Assembly (NCBI GenBank): GCA_021845595.1 | Contig: JAJZVV010000002.1 | Coordinates: 62,001 to 126,000 of the forward strand | Length of the DNA: 64,000 bases | From: Pseudomonadota bacterium | GTDB taxonomy: Bacteria; Pseudomonadota; Alphaproteobacteria; Acetobacterales; Acetobacteraceae | Reading direction: 5' to 3' | Shown here: positions 54,464 to 63,875 of the stretch, piece after piece | Numbering within the stretch: position 1 is the stretch's first letter | Layout: every line of letters starts with the position of its first letter | Program-made: the position numbers and the translations under genes | Notes under the pieces: generated by a model | The model's database searches: none | Seen by the model: only the letters and a program-made list of their open reading frames with translations | Told to the model about the DNA's origin: nothing

Positions 54464-55412
54464 AGGCCGCCTCGCTGGTGGCATCGAGATGAAAGCGCAG
54501 GCGGCGCAGATATTCGAGCGGATCCTTGCGCACCACCAGGGCGTCCGCCGGCGTGTTCAGCCAATCATAGAGGCGGGTGAGCAGGAAGCGCATCGCAGCG
54601 CCCTGGGCGAGCACCGGCAGCGCGGCGCGCTCGGCCTCCGCGAGGGGGCGGATCTGCTGGTAGCCACGCAGAAGGGCCCGGGCCTTGGTGACGTTGCAGG
54701 CTCCGTCCGCCTCGAAGCACCAGGCGTTGAGGCAGATCGCGACGTCGTAAGCGAACAGGTCCGTGGCGGCGAAATAGAAGTCGATCAGCCCCGAAACCTC
54801 GCCGCCGAGAAAGAAGACGTTGTCCGGGAAGAGGTCGGCGTGGATATGGCCGCGCGGCAGTGACGCGGGCCAGGCGTCGAGGAGATGGCCGAGGGCGGCG
54901 GCGAGTTCGGCGCCGAGGCCGGCGCGGACGCTGTCCGCCCCATCGCCGATGCGGGCGAGCAGCGGCGCCCAGGACGCGGGGCCGAGCGCGTTCGCCCGCT
55001 CCGCGGCGTAGCCGGCGCCGGCCAAGTGCAGCCGAGCGAGCGCGGCGCCGACCGGCGCGCAGTGCTCGACGCGCACGCGGCGGGGCCAGACGCCGGGCAG
55101 GAAGGTGGTGATGGCGGCATGGCGACCGGCCAGGCGGCGCAGCGCGATACCGTCACGCGCGCGCACCGGCAGCGGGCAGGAGAGGCCGTGGCGGGCGAGA
55201 TGCTCCATCAGCCCGAGGAACCAGGGCAGGTCCGCCGGATCGACGCGCTTCTCGTAGAGCGTGAGGATGAAATCCCCCGCCTCGGTCCGCAGTGCGTAGT
55301 TCGAGTTCTCCACCCCCTCGGCGATGCCGCGGAAGGCGATCAGCTCGCCGATGTCGTAGTCGGCGAGGAAGGCGGCGAGGGCGTCATCGGTGACTTCGGT
55401 ATAGACGGCCAT
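54453..55412 (-). CDS. thrB: Homoserine kinase (ThrB type II, aminoglycoside-kinase fold)
   Basis: 319 residues. APH-like kinase: [24 protein letters not shown] (glycine-rich loop and Lys), [14 protein letters not shown] (catalytic Asp/Asn) and [19 protein letters not shown] (Mg-binding Asp). The ATG at 55412 begins [21 protein letters not shown], the family N-terminus. Together with rnhA it forms a conserved alphaproteobacterial pair; the threonine-branch step is phosphorylation of homoserine. Confidence 0.93.
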   Translation of the reverse strand: MAVYTEVTDDALAAFLADYDIGELIAFRGIAEGVENSNYALRTEAGDFILTLYEKRVDPADLPWFLGLMEHLARHGLSCPLPVRARDGIALRRLAGRHAAITTFLPGVWPRRVRVEHCAPVGAALARLHLAGAGYAAERANALGPASWAPLLARIGDGADSVRAGLGAELAAALGHLLDAWPASLPRGHIHADLFPDNVFFLGGEVSGLIDFYFAATDLFAYDVAICLNAWCFEADGACNVTKARALLRGYQQIRPLAEAERAALPVLAQGAAMRFLLTRLYDWLNTPADALVVRKDPLEYLRRLRFHLDATSEAAYGL

Positions 55413-55563
55413 GGTCCGGCTGCGGGGCCTCGTTCGGGTGCGCGCAATCTGCCGACACCTTGCGGCGCTGTCACGGGCCTTTGCGGCGATGGCGGCCGGG
55501 AACACGCACGCCCAGCATGCTACCGCATTCTGATCACAAAAACGTTTTTTGAGACGTTTTGCG

Positions 55564-55592
55564 TTGCACTCGGTGAGTGGAGGTGATAGTAA
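55564..55592 (+). promoter_or_regulatory. Candidate sigma-70-like promoter of the PEP-CTERM gene
   Basis: TTGCAC (55564-55569), exactly 17 bp, then TAGTAA (55587-55592), in an AT-rich island 56 bp before the start codon. Directly upstream lie two ACGTTTT segments (about 55544-55561) that could be an operator. Confidence 0.4.
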
Positions 55593-55647
55593 TTAACCGT
55601 TCGCTCATCTTTGGCTGCAACCCGAGCATCGTCATACAGGAGGATAC

Positions 55648-56286
55648 ATGCGTAGAAACTTGTTCTTGGGGCTCGTGGTCGCTGCCGCGCCGCTGGCCTT
55701 CGGCTCCGCCGCGTGGGCCACGCCGACCCTGACGCTCACCCTGTCCGAGGCGGGCTACACCCCCCTCACGGTGTCGTCCACCAACGGCACGGTCAACATC
55801 ACCGCGCAGACGTTCGGCACGTTCACCATCAATACGGTGTCCGGCCTCGGGGCGCCGCTCGTCGGCACTGCCGGCCAGCCGGAAATCGACCTCACCTCGG
55901 TGAACGTCTCCTCGGCCACTCCCGGCACCCTGACGGTCCGACTGGACGAATCGGGCCTGACCGCGCCGGTGGGTCCGGCTTCCGTCGGCGGGCAGATCGG
56001 CGGCACGCTCGGCGCCAAGCAGACGCTCGACTATTCGGTCCTGGTCAACGGCGTCAGCGTCGGCACCAGCAGCGCGACGAACTCGGGCAACGCGTTCACC
56101 GGCGGTTTCGGCGGCACCGTGACCTTTACCGGGAACGACACGCTCTCCGAGGTGGTAACGCTGGCCTCGACCGGCGTTGGCACCACCAGCTACGACGCCC
56201 TCGCCACGGTGCCCGAGCCCGCCTCGATGGCGCTGCTCGGCTCCGGCCTGTTCGGCCTTGGTCTGATCCGCCGCCGTCGCGCCTGA
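55648..56286 (+). CDS. PEP-CTERM-sorted secreted protein
   Basis: 212 residues with a signal peptide (RRNLFLGLVVAAAPLAFGSAAWA), a Thr/Ser/Gly-rich beta-sandwich-like middle, and a C-terminal sorting signal VPEPASMALLGSGLFGLGLIRRRR: PEP motif, helix, Arg cluster. Exosortase (EpsH/XrtA family) cleaves such signals in envelope or exopolysaccharide assembly; no exosortase is in the window. RBS CAGGAGGATAC precedes the ATG. A strong terminator follows. Confidence 0.88.
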   Translation: MRRNLFLGLVVAAAPLAFGSAAWATPTLTLTLSEAGYTPLTVSSTNGTVNITAQTFGTFTINTVSGLGAPLVGTAGQPEIDLTSVNVSSATPGTLTVRLDESGLTAPVGPASVGGQIGGTLGAKQTLDYSVLVNGVSVGTSSATNSGNAFTGGFGGTVTFTGNDTLSEVVTLASTGVGTTSYDALATVPEPASMALLGSGLFGLGLIRRRRA

Positions 56287-56307
56287 TCCCGGCGACGGTC
56301 CAGGAGC

Positions 56308-56337
56308 GGGCAGCGGCTTCGGTCGCTGCCCGTTTTT
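56308..56337 (+). terminator. Intrinsic terminator after the PEP-CTERM gene
   Basis: GGGCAGCG (56308-56315), loop GCTTCGGT, CGCTGCCC (56324-56331), then GTTTTT. Classic stem plus T-run, 22 bp after the stop. Confidence 0.8.
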
Positions 56338-56529
56338 CTGTACGCGTGAAGCAACCCGCCGCGGCCTCGAGTGCGGGGGGCGATGGCGCCGTCGACGCTG
56401 CCGCTCGGCGTGTGGTGCGCCTCTGAGAGCATCATCGGTGCTGCCTGGTGCGTGGCGGCCGACGGCCGGCGGCTGCGCTTTCGGGGTCGGCGCCAACGCA
56501 GGCAGTCGGCGCATTCTTCAGGGCAAATG
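56338..56529. other. Intergenic stretch without recognised content
   Basis: Between the terminator and copy C. No convincing coding frame, RNA or conserved element is seen. Confidence 0.5.
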
Positions 56530-56659
56530 CTAGAGCACGGTCCGACCTGATGGAATCATCTGGTCGGACGGTCGTGCTCTAGAAACCATAATGGCTAGAG
56601 CAACTTTGCCCGACCAGACCGACCGCGAAGCGGTTCAGTCTGGTCGGACGTTGCTCTAG
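56530..56659 (+). repeat. 130-bp bipartite palindromic element, family 1, copy C
   Basis: Hairpins 56530-56582 (53 bp) and 56595-56659 (65 bp) with spacer AAACCATAATGG. Identical over 130 bp to the reverse complement of copy B at 43700-43829. Lies in intergenic DNA between the PEP-CTERM gene and a leftward small gene. Confidence 0.95.
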
Positions 56660-56763
56660 CGCTCGGACACTTCCGGATGGATCATCATGCCTCGGAGCAC
56701 TAGCTTGATTTTGTGCGCTGATTCAGCCACCGCCCGGAAGCGGGCGCTGGCATCGGACCACCA

Positions 56764-56789
56764 GAGCACCGTCCGATCGGACGGTGCTC
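56764..56789. repeat. Perfect 26-bp palindrome related to the elements
   Basis: GAGCACCGTCCGA (56764-56776) followed directly by its exact reverse complement. The outer bases resemble the GAGCACGGTCCGACC arm of family 1, so it may be a decayed or minimal derivative. It lies 8 bp after the stop of the 59-residue gene and could terminate it. Confidence 0.7.
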
Positions 56790-56796
56790 GAGCGGG

Positions 56797-56976
56797 TCAG
56801 TAGGTCCCGTACGACCCGTCGAGTTCGCCGAGCAGACATGGCGGCGAGGCGCAGGTGATCGCCTCGGGCTCGGCCTCGGTCGGGGGCTTGGTCGCGCCCT
56901 TTGCCCGCCGCTTGCGGGGGGCATCATCGGCGCTGGTCTCGTGTAGGGTGTTCGGATCAGGGCTTGGATCGGCCAT
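56797..56976 (-). CDS. Small protein with C-terminal CASPPC motif
   Basis: 59 residues: disordered, charged N-terminal part (PDPNTLHETSADDAPRKRRAKG, then TKPPTEAEPEA), then ITCASPPCLLGELDGSYGTY at the very end. A CGGAGGCGAGC ribosome site fits the ATG at 56976. I recall short proteins with similar CASPPCxxxExDxxY ends in Alphaproteobacteria, but no function. Divergent from the transglutaminase/ATP-grasp cluster across 139 bp. Confidence 0.65.
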   Translation of the reverse strand: MADPSPDPNTLHETSADDAPRKRRAKGATKPPTEAEPEAITCASPPCLLGELDGSYGTY

Positions 56977-57115
56977 GCTCGCCTCCGGTGCCGATCCTGC
57001 TCCGCTCCACTCGGCTCCGCAACCATCCGGCTGCTGCCCGCGACCCCTGAGGCGTCCGGCGTGTTTCTTGCTTGAGTAGCCGGAAAGCCCGTGTCCCCAA
57101 CCTTCGGTGCCCTCG

Positions 57116-60100
57116 ATGCCGCTGCACGTCGCCCTCACCCACCGCACGCGCTACCGCTACGACCGGCTCATCAGCCTCGGCCCCCAGGTCATCCGGCTGC
57201 GACCGGCGCCGCATGCGCGCACGCCGATCGTCGCCTACTCGCTGCGGATCACGCCCGAGCCGCATTTCATCAACTGGCAGCAGGATCCGCAGGGCAACTA
57301 TGTCGCCCGCGTCGTCTTCCCCGAGCGCGTCGGCCATTTCGAGGTCACCGTGGACCTCATCGCCGACATGGCGACGATCAACCCGTTCGACTTCTTTCTC
57401 GAACCGGCGGCCGAGCACTTTCCCTTCACCTATGATCCGGTGCTGGAGCACGAGCTGGCGCCGTTCCGCAGGCTGGACCCGGTCGGCCCCCGGCTCTCCG
57501 CCCTGCTCGCGGAGGTGCCGCGCGGCGAGCAGCCGACCGTCGATCTGCTGGTCATGCTCAACCGCCTGGTGCAGAGCCGCATCGCCTATATCGTGCGCCT
57601 CGAACCGGGCGTCTGGACGGCGGAGGAGACGCTGACCGCGGGCCAGGGTTCGTGCCGGGATTCGGCCTGGCTGCTGGTCCAGGCGCTGCGCCAGCTCGGC
57701 TTCGCCGCCCGCTTCGTCTCCGGCTACCTGATCCAGCTCGTCGCCGATACCAAGCCGCTGGAGGGACCCGAGGGGCCCGCCGCCGATTTCACCGACCTGC
57801 ACGCCTGGGCCGAGGTCTATCTGCCTGGGGCCGGCTGGGTCGGGCTGGACGCGACCTCCGGCCTGCTTGCCGGGGAGGGCCATATCCCGCTGGCCGCCAC
57901 GCCCGATCCGCAATCGGCCGCGCCCATTTCCGGCCTGGTCGAGCCGGCCGAGGTCGAATTCGCGTTCGAGATGACACTGGATCGCGTGCGCGAGACGCCG
58001 CGCGTCAGCAAACCCTATACCGAGGCGCAGTGGCAGGACCTGCTGGCGCGCGGTGCCGAGCTGGACCGGGCGCTGACGGCGGCGGATGTGCGGCTGACCA
58101 TGGGTGGGGAGCCGACCTTCGTTTCCGCCACCGATCTCGATGCGCCGGAATGGACCGTCGATGCGGTCGGTCCGACCAAGCGCGGCATCGCCGACCGGCT
58201 GCTGCGGCGTCTCGCCCCGATCTGGATGCCGGGCGCGGCGCTGCAGACGGTCCAGGGCAAGCACTATCCTGGCGAACCCTTGCCGCGCTGGGCGCTCTAC
58301 GCGCATGGCCGGGCCGATGCCGAACCGGTGTGGCGCGACCGCGCGCTCTGCGCCGGCGATGGCGCGGCCGGGCCGTCGCCGGGCTGCACGGCGGCCGACG
58401 CGGCGGCGTTCGGCTCCGCGCTCGCCGAGCGGCTCGGTATCGATCCGGCGCTGGTGCTGCCGGCCTACGAGGACATCCACTATTATCTCTGGCGCGAGCA
58501 CCGGCTGCCGGCGAATGTCGTGGCTGAGGCATCGAAGCTGGCCGATCCGCTGGAGCGGGCGCGGCTGGCGCGGATTTTCGGCGGCGGGCTCGGTCAGCCG
58601 GTGGGCAGCGTGCTGCCGTTGCGCAGCGCCGGTGGGGACGGCTGGCGGTCCGGCCGCTGGTTCTTCCGCGCCGGGGTGATGTTCCTGATCCCGGGCGATT
58701 CGCCGATCGGGCTGCGCCTGCCGCTGGACAGTCTGCCCTGGGCGGATCCGGAACGGATCGAGGCCGACCTGCCGCGCGATCCGTTCGCGCCGCATCCGCC
58801 GCTGCCGGCACGCGCGCAGCTTCGTGGCGGCCGACCGGAGCAAGGTGCCGGCTCCCCCGGTTTCGCCGCCATCGCCGAGCAGCGGCCGATAGTCGGGACC
58901 GAGGCGCCGGACCTGGTGCGCACCGCGCTCTGCCTCGAGCCGCGCGAGGGGTGGCTGCATGTTTTTCTGCCCCCGCTGAGCACCGCCGAAGCATGGCTCG
59001 ATCTCGTCGCCGCGATCGAGGACACCGCCGCGGCGCTCGCCCGTCCGGTGGTGCTCGAAGGCTATCTCCCGCCCCTCGACCCGCGGCTCCGCCGCTTCTC
59101 CATCACACCCGATCCAGGCGTCATCGAGGTCAATATCCACCCGGCGGCAAGCTGGGCGGAATTGGTCCAGCGCGGCGAGGAACTCTATGCCGAGGCCCGT
59201 GCGGTCGGGCTGGCGACGGAAAAATTCATGCTCGATGGCCGCCATATCGGCACCGGCGGCGGCAATCACGTGGTGATGGGCGCGGCGACGCCGGAACAGA
59301 GTCCGTTCCTGCGCCGGCCGGACCTGCTCAAATCCATGCTCGGGTTCTGGCACAACCACCCCAGCCTCTCGTATCTGTTCAGCGGCCTGTTCATCGGCCC
59401 CTCCAGCCAGCATCCGCGCATCGACGAAGCGCGTCAGGACAGTCTGGCGGAGCTCGAGATCGCCTTCACGGAGATCGTGCCCGGCCGCGAGACACCGCCC
59501 TGGCTGGTGGATCGGATGCTGCGCCATCTGCTCGCCGACATGACCGGCAACACCCACCGCACCGAGTTCTGCATCGACAAGCTCTATGCGCCGGAGACGA
59601 GCGCCGGCCGGCTCGGGCTGGTCGAGTTCCGCGCCTTCGAGATGCCGCCGCACCCGCGCATGGCGGCGGCGCAGATGCTGCTGATGCGCGCCGCGGTGGC
59701 GGCGTTCTGGGCCCAGCCCTACGAGCGCGCGCTGATCCATTGGGGCACCCGCATCCACGACGATTTCATGCTGCCGCACTTCGTCGCGGAGGATTTGGCC
59801 GAAGTGCTGGAGGAGCTGGCCGGGCGCGGCTGGCGGCTGGACCCGGCGTGGTTCGCTCCGCACGCCGAATTCCGCTTCCCGCGCATTGGCGAGATCACCA
59901 TTCGCGGCGCGACGCTGGAGCTCCGCCACGCGCTCGAACCCTGGCACGTGCTCGGCGAGGAGCCCGCAGGCGGGGCAACGGCGCGCTTCGTGGACAGTTC
60001 GGTCGAACGGGTGCAGGCGCGGGTCGGCGGCTGGATCGAGGAGCGCTTCGTGCTCGCCTGCAACGGCCATGCCGTGCCGCTGACGCCGACCGGCCGCGCC

Positions 60101-60466
60101 GGCGAATATGTCGGCGGCGTCCGCTTCAAGGCCTGGCAGCCTCCGAGCGCGCTGCACCCGACCTTGCCGGCCCACCCCACCCTGGTGTTCGACATCTATG
60201 ACCGCTGGAGCGGGCGCAGCCTTGGCGGCCTGACCCATCACGTCGCCCATCCGGGCGGGCGCAACTACGAGCGTTTCCCGGTCAACGCCAACGAGGCGGA
60301 GGGCCGCCGGCGCGCCCGGTTCTTTCCCTTCGGCCACACGCCCGGACCGATGCCCGAGCCGGTGCCCATGCCCTCCCGCGAGCACCCCCGCACGCTCGAC
60401 CTGCGCCGTGTCGATCAGCATGCCCGCGGCGGCTTCGGCGGCCCCGGCTTGCACCCGGACGGGTGA
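57116..60466 (+). CDS. Transglutaminase-like protein with DUF2126 domain
   Basis: 1116 residues. N-terminal bacterial transglutaminase-like fold (about 1-290): [18 protein letters not shown], Cys nucleophile in [20 protein letters not shown], catalytic His and Asp in [23 protein letters not shown]. The DUF2126 part follows (about 300-1116), with [48 protein letters not shown] and [16 protein letters not shown]. Function unproven; co-occurs with alpha-E/ATP-grasp proteins. ATG 57116 rather than GTG three codons upstream. Overlaps the next gene by 4 bp (GTGA). Confidence 0.9.
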   Translation: MPLHVALTHRTRYRYDRLISLGPQVIRLRPAPHARTPIVAYSLRITPEPHFINWQQDPQGNYVARVVFPERVGHFEVTVDLIADMATINPFDFFLEPAAEHFPFTYDPVLEHELAPFRRLDPVGPRLSALLAEVPRGEQPTVDLLVMLNRLVQSRIAYIVRLEPGVWTAEETLTAGQGSCRDSAWLLVQALRQLGFAARFVSGYLIQLVADTKPLEGPEGPAADFTDLHAWAEVYLPGAGWVGLDATSGLLAGEGHIPLAATPDPQSAAPISGLVEPAEVEFAFEMTLDRVRETPRVSKPYTEAQWQDLLARGAELDRALTAADVRLTMGGEPTFVSATDLDAPEWTVDAVGPTKRGIADRLLRRLAPIWMPGAALQTVQGKHYPGEPLPRWALYAHGRADAEPVWRDRALCAGDGAAGPSPGCTAADAAAFGSALAERLGIDPALVLPAYEDIHYYLWREHRLPANVVAEASKLADPLERARLARIFGGGLGQPVGSVLPLRSAGGDGWRSGRWFFRAGVMFLIPGDSPIGLRLPLDSLPWADPERIEADLPRDPFAPHPPLPARAQLRGGRPEQGAGSPGFAAIAEQRPIVGTEAPDLVRTALCLEPREGWLHVFLPPLSTAEAWLDLVAAIEDTAAALARPVVLEGYLPPLDPRLRRFSITPDPGVIEVNIHPAASWAELVQRGEELYAEARAVGLATEKFMLDGRHIGTGGGNHVVMGAATPEQSPFLRRPDLLKSMLGFWHNHPSLSYLFSGLFIGPSSQHPRIDEARQDSLAELEIAFTEIVPGRETPPWLVDRMLRHLLADMTGNTHRTEFCIDKLYAPETSAGRLGLVEFRAFEMPPHPRMAAAQMLLMRAAVAAFWAQPYERALIHWGTRIHDDFMLPHFVAEDLAEVLEELAGRGWRLDPAWFAPHAEFRFPRIGEITIRGATLELRHALEPWHVLGEEPAGGATARFVDSSVERVQARVGGWIEERFVLACNGHAVPLTPTGRAGEYVGGVRFKAWQPPSALHPTLPAHPTLVFDIYDRWSGRSLGGLTHHVAHPGGRNYERFPVNANEAEGRRRARFFPFGHTPGPMPEPVPMPSREHPRTLDLRRVDQHARGGFGGPGLHPDG

Positions 60467-62934
60467 GCCGGCAGCTTCCTTCCATGGCGCATGACGAGAT
60501 GGTCGACGGACGGGGGGGCATGCGTCCGCAGTGGCGCAGTCTGCTCGGCGTGCTCGCCGGACTCGGCCACGAGGTCTTGGCCGAGCGCCGGACGCGGCTC
60601 GAACGCATCCTCGCCGAGGAGGGCGTCGGCGGGCTGCTTCCCGGCGCGCCGCCCGATCGCTGGCGCTTCGACCTGATCCCGCTGCCGCTCTCGCGCGCCG
60701 AATTCGCCGCCATCGAGGCCGGGCTGATCCAGCGCGCACGGCTGCTGGAGGCGGTGCTCGCCGATGTCTATGGACCCCAGCGCCTGCTCGCCGAGGGCGC
60801 GTTGCCGCCGGCGCTGGTGTTCGGCAACCCGGGGTTTCTGCGTCCCTGCCGGCTGGACCCGCAGATGCCCGAAGACGGCTTGATGCAGATCTACGCCGCC
60901 GACCTGGTGCGCGGGGAGGACGGCGCCTGGCGCGTCCTGGCCGACCGCACCGGCTGGACGGACGGGCTTGCCCAGGCGCTCGAGAATCGCCGCCGGCTCG
61001 GCCGCGTGCTGCCGGAGCTGTTCGCCTCGCGCCAGCTCAGCCCCATCGGCCCCTTCGTCGAGGTCTGGCAGGAACGGCTGCAGCGCCTGCTGCCGGACCG
61101 CGCCCAGGATCGCGGCAGCGTGGCGCTGCTGACGGCGGGCCATGCCCATCCCGGCTGGTACGGCCACGTGCTGCTGGCGCGCGAGCTTTCCTGCGCCCTC
61201 GTCGAGGGCGGCGACCTCACGGTGCGCGACGGTCGACTGCTGCTGAAGACGCTGCGCGGGCTGAAGCCGATCGGCGTGCTGCTGCGTGGCGGTGATGGCC
61301 GCGGCATCGATCCGTTGGAACTGGCCCCGGATGGCCATGGCGTGCCAGGCCTGCTCGGTGCGGCGCGCGGGGCGGTCCGCATCGTCAACCACCCGGGCAG
61401 CGGCTTCGCGACCGCCCCCGTGCTCGCCGCCTTTCTGCCCGATCTCGCCACCCGCCTCCTCGGCGAGGCGCTCGCTCTGCCGAGCGTACCGACGCTCTGG
61501 CTCGGCGATGCGGCGGCACGCGAACAGGTCCGCGGCGCGCCGGACCGCTGGCGACTGCGCCCGGCGTTCAGCGCGCGGGTGGCGCCAGTCGTCGCCGATG
61601 CCGCGCCGGCCGCCTGGCGCCCGGCGCTGGCGGCGGCACCATGGCGCTTCGCCGCGACCGAGGCGTCGCCCCCCTCCGCGGCGCCTTGCCTCGGCGCCAC
61701 GGGGCTGGAGCCCGGCCCCGTTCTCATTCGCGTCTTCCTGATCGCCGATGGCCACGGCTGGCGGGCGATGCCAGGCGGCCTTGGCTGCGTGCCGGCGGAG
61801 GGGGAGGCGTTCTGGCCGGCGAGCGGGCCGATCCTGGCCAAGGATGTCTGGGTGCTGGCGGACATGCCCGAGGCGATCTTCGGCCCGCCGGCCAGCGAGG
61901 CGCCGCGGCTCGAGATCCGTCGCGCGGCCGGCGATCTGCCGAGCCGGGTGGCAGACAATTTTTTCTGGTTCGGGCGCTATCTCGAGCGGCTCGAGGGCGG
62001 GGCGCGGCTGCTGCGCCTGACCATCGCGCGCACCGCGCAGCCCGCGCCGGCTCCGCACGAACTGGCCGAGATCAATCTCCTTGCGGATTGTCTGACCGAG
62101 GCCGGGCTGCTCGACGCCGAGGCGATCGCTGGCATCAGTCAGACCGGGCTGGCTCAGGCCCTGCTGCGCGCTGCGGGGCGTGGCGGCGCGCTGCACGGGC
62201 GACTGAGGCAGGCCATGCAGGTCAGCGGCCAGTTGCGCGACCGGCTGACCGGCGAGATGCATGCCGTCATCGGCCGCGGCGTGCGCGATGTGGAGGAGGC
62301 GCTCGGCCGCGTCGCGATCGCCCACCACGGCGAGGCGCTGGACAGTGCCGCCCAGGCGATGGCGCGCGTTCTCGCCTTCGCCGCCACCGTCGCCGGGCTC
62401 GCCGCCGAGAACATGGTGCGCGGTGGCGGGCGGCTGTTTCTCGATCTCGGCCGGCGCGTCGAACGCGCCCAGGCGGTGGCCGATGAACTGGCACGGGTGC
62501 TCGATTTTCCGGGTGCCACCGAGGAGCCCGCCCGCGTCGAGCACGGCTTGCGGCTGGCGCTGGAGCTGTGCGATTCCTCGATCACCTATCGCGCCCGCTA
62601 CCTCGCGGTGCTGCAGCCGGCCCCGGTGCTGGATCTCGTGCTTGCCGACGAAGGCAACCCGCGCGGCCTCGGCTACCAACTCGCCGCTGCCCGTGCGCTG
62701 CTCGCCGAGATCGCGGGTTCAGGTGACCCGTCGCTGGCGCTGCTCGCCGCGCAACTGAGCGAGGAGGCGCAGGCGATGGTCCGCGATGTCGCCGCCGCCC
62801 CCGAACAGGCCCGCGCCGCGCTGCTGCTGCCGGCACGGCTGCGCGCCCTACGCGATGCTGTCGCGGAGCTGTCCAACGGGCTGTCGCGGCGCTATTTCGC
62901 GCTGCTGCCGCCGGCGCGCCGGATCGGCTCGTGA
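60463..62934 (+). CDS. Circularly permuted ATP-grasp fused to alpha-E domain
   Basis: 823 residues. The N-terminal part (about 15-480) is a circularly permuted ATP-grasp (DUF404/DUF407): RWRFDLIPLPLSRAEFAAIEAGLIQRARLLEAVLADVYGPQRLL, FGNPGFLRPC, GPFVEVWQERLQRLLP and HPGSGFATAP. The C-terminal part (about 490-823) is alpha-E (DUF403): LPSRVADNFFWFGRYLERLEGGARLLRL and further helices. The two are separate genes in many genomes, fused here. Predicted peptide ligase-like amidation partner of the flanking transglutaminases. GTG start overlapping the upstream stop. Confidence 0.9.
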   Translation: MSRQLPSMAHDEMVDGRGGMRPQWRSLLGVLAGLGHEVLAERRTRLERILAEEGVGGLLPGAPPDRWRFDLIPLPLSRAEFAAIEAGLIQRARLLEAVLADVYGPQRLLAEGALPPALVFGNPGFLRPCRLDPQMPEDGLMQIYAADLVRGEDGAWRVLADRTGWTDGLAQALENRRRLGRVLPELFASRQLSPIGPFVEVWQERLQRLLPDRAQDRGSVALLTAGHAHPGWYGHVLLARELSCALVEGGDLTVRDGRLLLKTLRGLKPIGVLLRGGDGRGIDPLELAPDGHGVPGLLGAARGAVRIVNHPGSGFATAPVLAAFLPDLATRLLGEALALPSVPTLWLGDAAAREQVRGAPDRWRLRPAFSARVAPVVADAAPAAWRPALAAAPWRFAATEASPPSAAPCLGATGLEPGPVLIRVFLIADGHGWRAMPGGLGCVPAEGEAFWPASGPILAKDVWVLADMPEAIFGPPASEAPRLEIRRAAGDLPSRVADNFFWFGRYLERLEGGARLLRLTIARTAQPAPAPHELAEINLLADCLTEAGLLDAEAIAGISQTGLAQALLRAAGRGGALHGRLRQAMQVSGQLRDRLTGEMHAVIGRGVRDVEEALGRVAIAHHGEALDSAAQAMARVLAFAATVAGLAAENMVRGGGRLFLDLGRRVERAQAVADELARVLDFPGATEEPARVEHGLRLALELCDSSITYRARYLAVLQPAPVLDLVLADEGNPRGLGYQLAAARALLAEIAGSGDPSLALLAAQLSEEAQAMVRDVAAAPEQARAALLLPARLRALRDAVAELSNGLSRRYFALLPPARRIGS

Positions 62935-63866
62935 TCTACCGCATCCGCCATACCACCCGCTACGACTACCAGGCGCCGGTGGATTACGGCGTCCATCTCG
63001 CGCATCTGGTCCCGCGCCCGCTGCCCGGTCAGCGCGTTCTCTCCGCCGCGGTGGAGGCGGTGCCCGCGCTCTCCTGGCGGCATGATGGCGTCGACCATTT
63101 CGGCAACGCCGTCGCCTGGCTTTTCCTCGACACGCCGCACGCGACCTTCGAGGTGACGATGCGGGCGCTGGTCGAGGTCGCGTTCGCGCCGCCGCCGGAA
63201 GCCCCGTTGCCCGAAGCACGGGCGACGCCGCCCTGGGAGACGGTCGCCGCGGCCGCCTGGCGCGGGGGGGCGGGCGCCTGGCAGGCGTCGGAGTTCCTGT
63301 TCGACAGCCCGCTCGCCGGCGCCGATCCCGCCGCGCGCGCCTATGCCGCGGCCTGCTTCCCGCCGGGGCGCCCGGTGCTCGCGGCGCTGCTCGACCTGAT
63401 GGGCCGGATCCGCGCCGAGTTCACGTTCCGCACCGGGGTGACGACGACGGCGACGCCGATCGCGGAGGTGCTGCGCCGCCGCGAGGGCGTCTGCCAGGAT
63501 TTCACCCACCTGATGATCAGCGCCTTGCGCAGCTTTGGCCTGCCGGCGCGATACGTCTCCGGATACATCCGCACCCGACCGCCGCCGGGCCAGACGCGGC
63601 GGCTTGGCGCGGATCAATCGCACGCCTGGGTCGACGCCTGGCTGGGCTCCGAGCATGGCTGGGTCGGTCTCGACCCGACCAACGGGCTGATCGTGCATGA
63701 CGAGCATGTCGTGCTGGGCTGGGGCCGCGACTATGACGACATCGCGCCGCTGCGCGGTGTCATTCTCGGCGGTGGCGAGCAGAGCCTGACGGTCGAGGTG
63801 GAGCTGGACGATGCGTTTCCCCCGGCGGACGTGGCCGCGGCATGTCCTGCCCCTGGCGCGGCCTGA
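62931..63866 (+). CDS. Transglutaminase-like cysteine protease-fold protein
   Basis: 311 residues; N-terminal transglutaminase beta domain (MIYRIRHTTRYDYQAPVDYGVHLAHLVPRPLPGQ), then the papain-like core: Cys in RREGVCQDFTHLMISALRSFGLPARYVSGYI, His in DQSHAWVDAWLG and Asp in HGWVGLDPTNG. GTG start overlapping the upstream stop by 4 bp (GTGA). Third gene of the transglutaminase/ATP-grasp/alpha-E unit; may hydrolyse or transfer an amide made by the ATP-grasp protein. Confidence 0.9.
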   Translation: MIYRIRHTTRYDYQAPVDYGVHLAHLVPRPLPGQRVLSAAVEAVPALSWRHDGVDHFGNAVAWLFLDTPHATFEVTMRALVEVAFAPPPEAPLPEARATPPWETVAAAAWRGGAGAWQASEFLFDSPLAGADPAARAYAAACFPPGRPVLAALLDLMGRIRAEFTFRTGVTTTATPIAEVLRRREGVCQDFTHLMISALRSFGLPARYVSGYIRTRPPPGQTRRLGADQSHAWVDAWLGSEHGWVGLDPTNGLIVHDEHVVLGWGRDYDDIAPLRGVILGGGEQSLTVEVELDDAFPPADVAAACPAPGAA

Positions 63867-63875
63867 ACCCGCCCG

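Noticed and set aside
20693-56789. CRISPR array interpretation of the repeated hairpins
   Set aside because: Repeats are far apart, 105-130 bp long, and no spacers of regular length or cas genes are present.
56957-60739. A 1260-codon open frame on the minus strand opposite the transglutaminase/DUF2126 gene
   Set aside because: The translation is low-complexity Arg/Gly/Ala/Gln without motifs, while the plus strand has conserved catalytic motifs over the same stretch. High GC at codon position three makes long antisense frames common here; similar cases at 6912-9323, 3303-4568 and 4650-6377 were rejected for the same reason.
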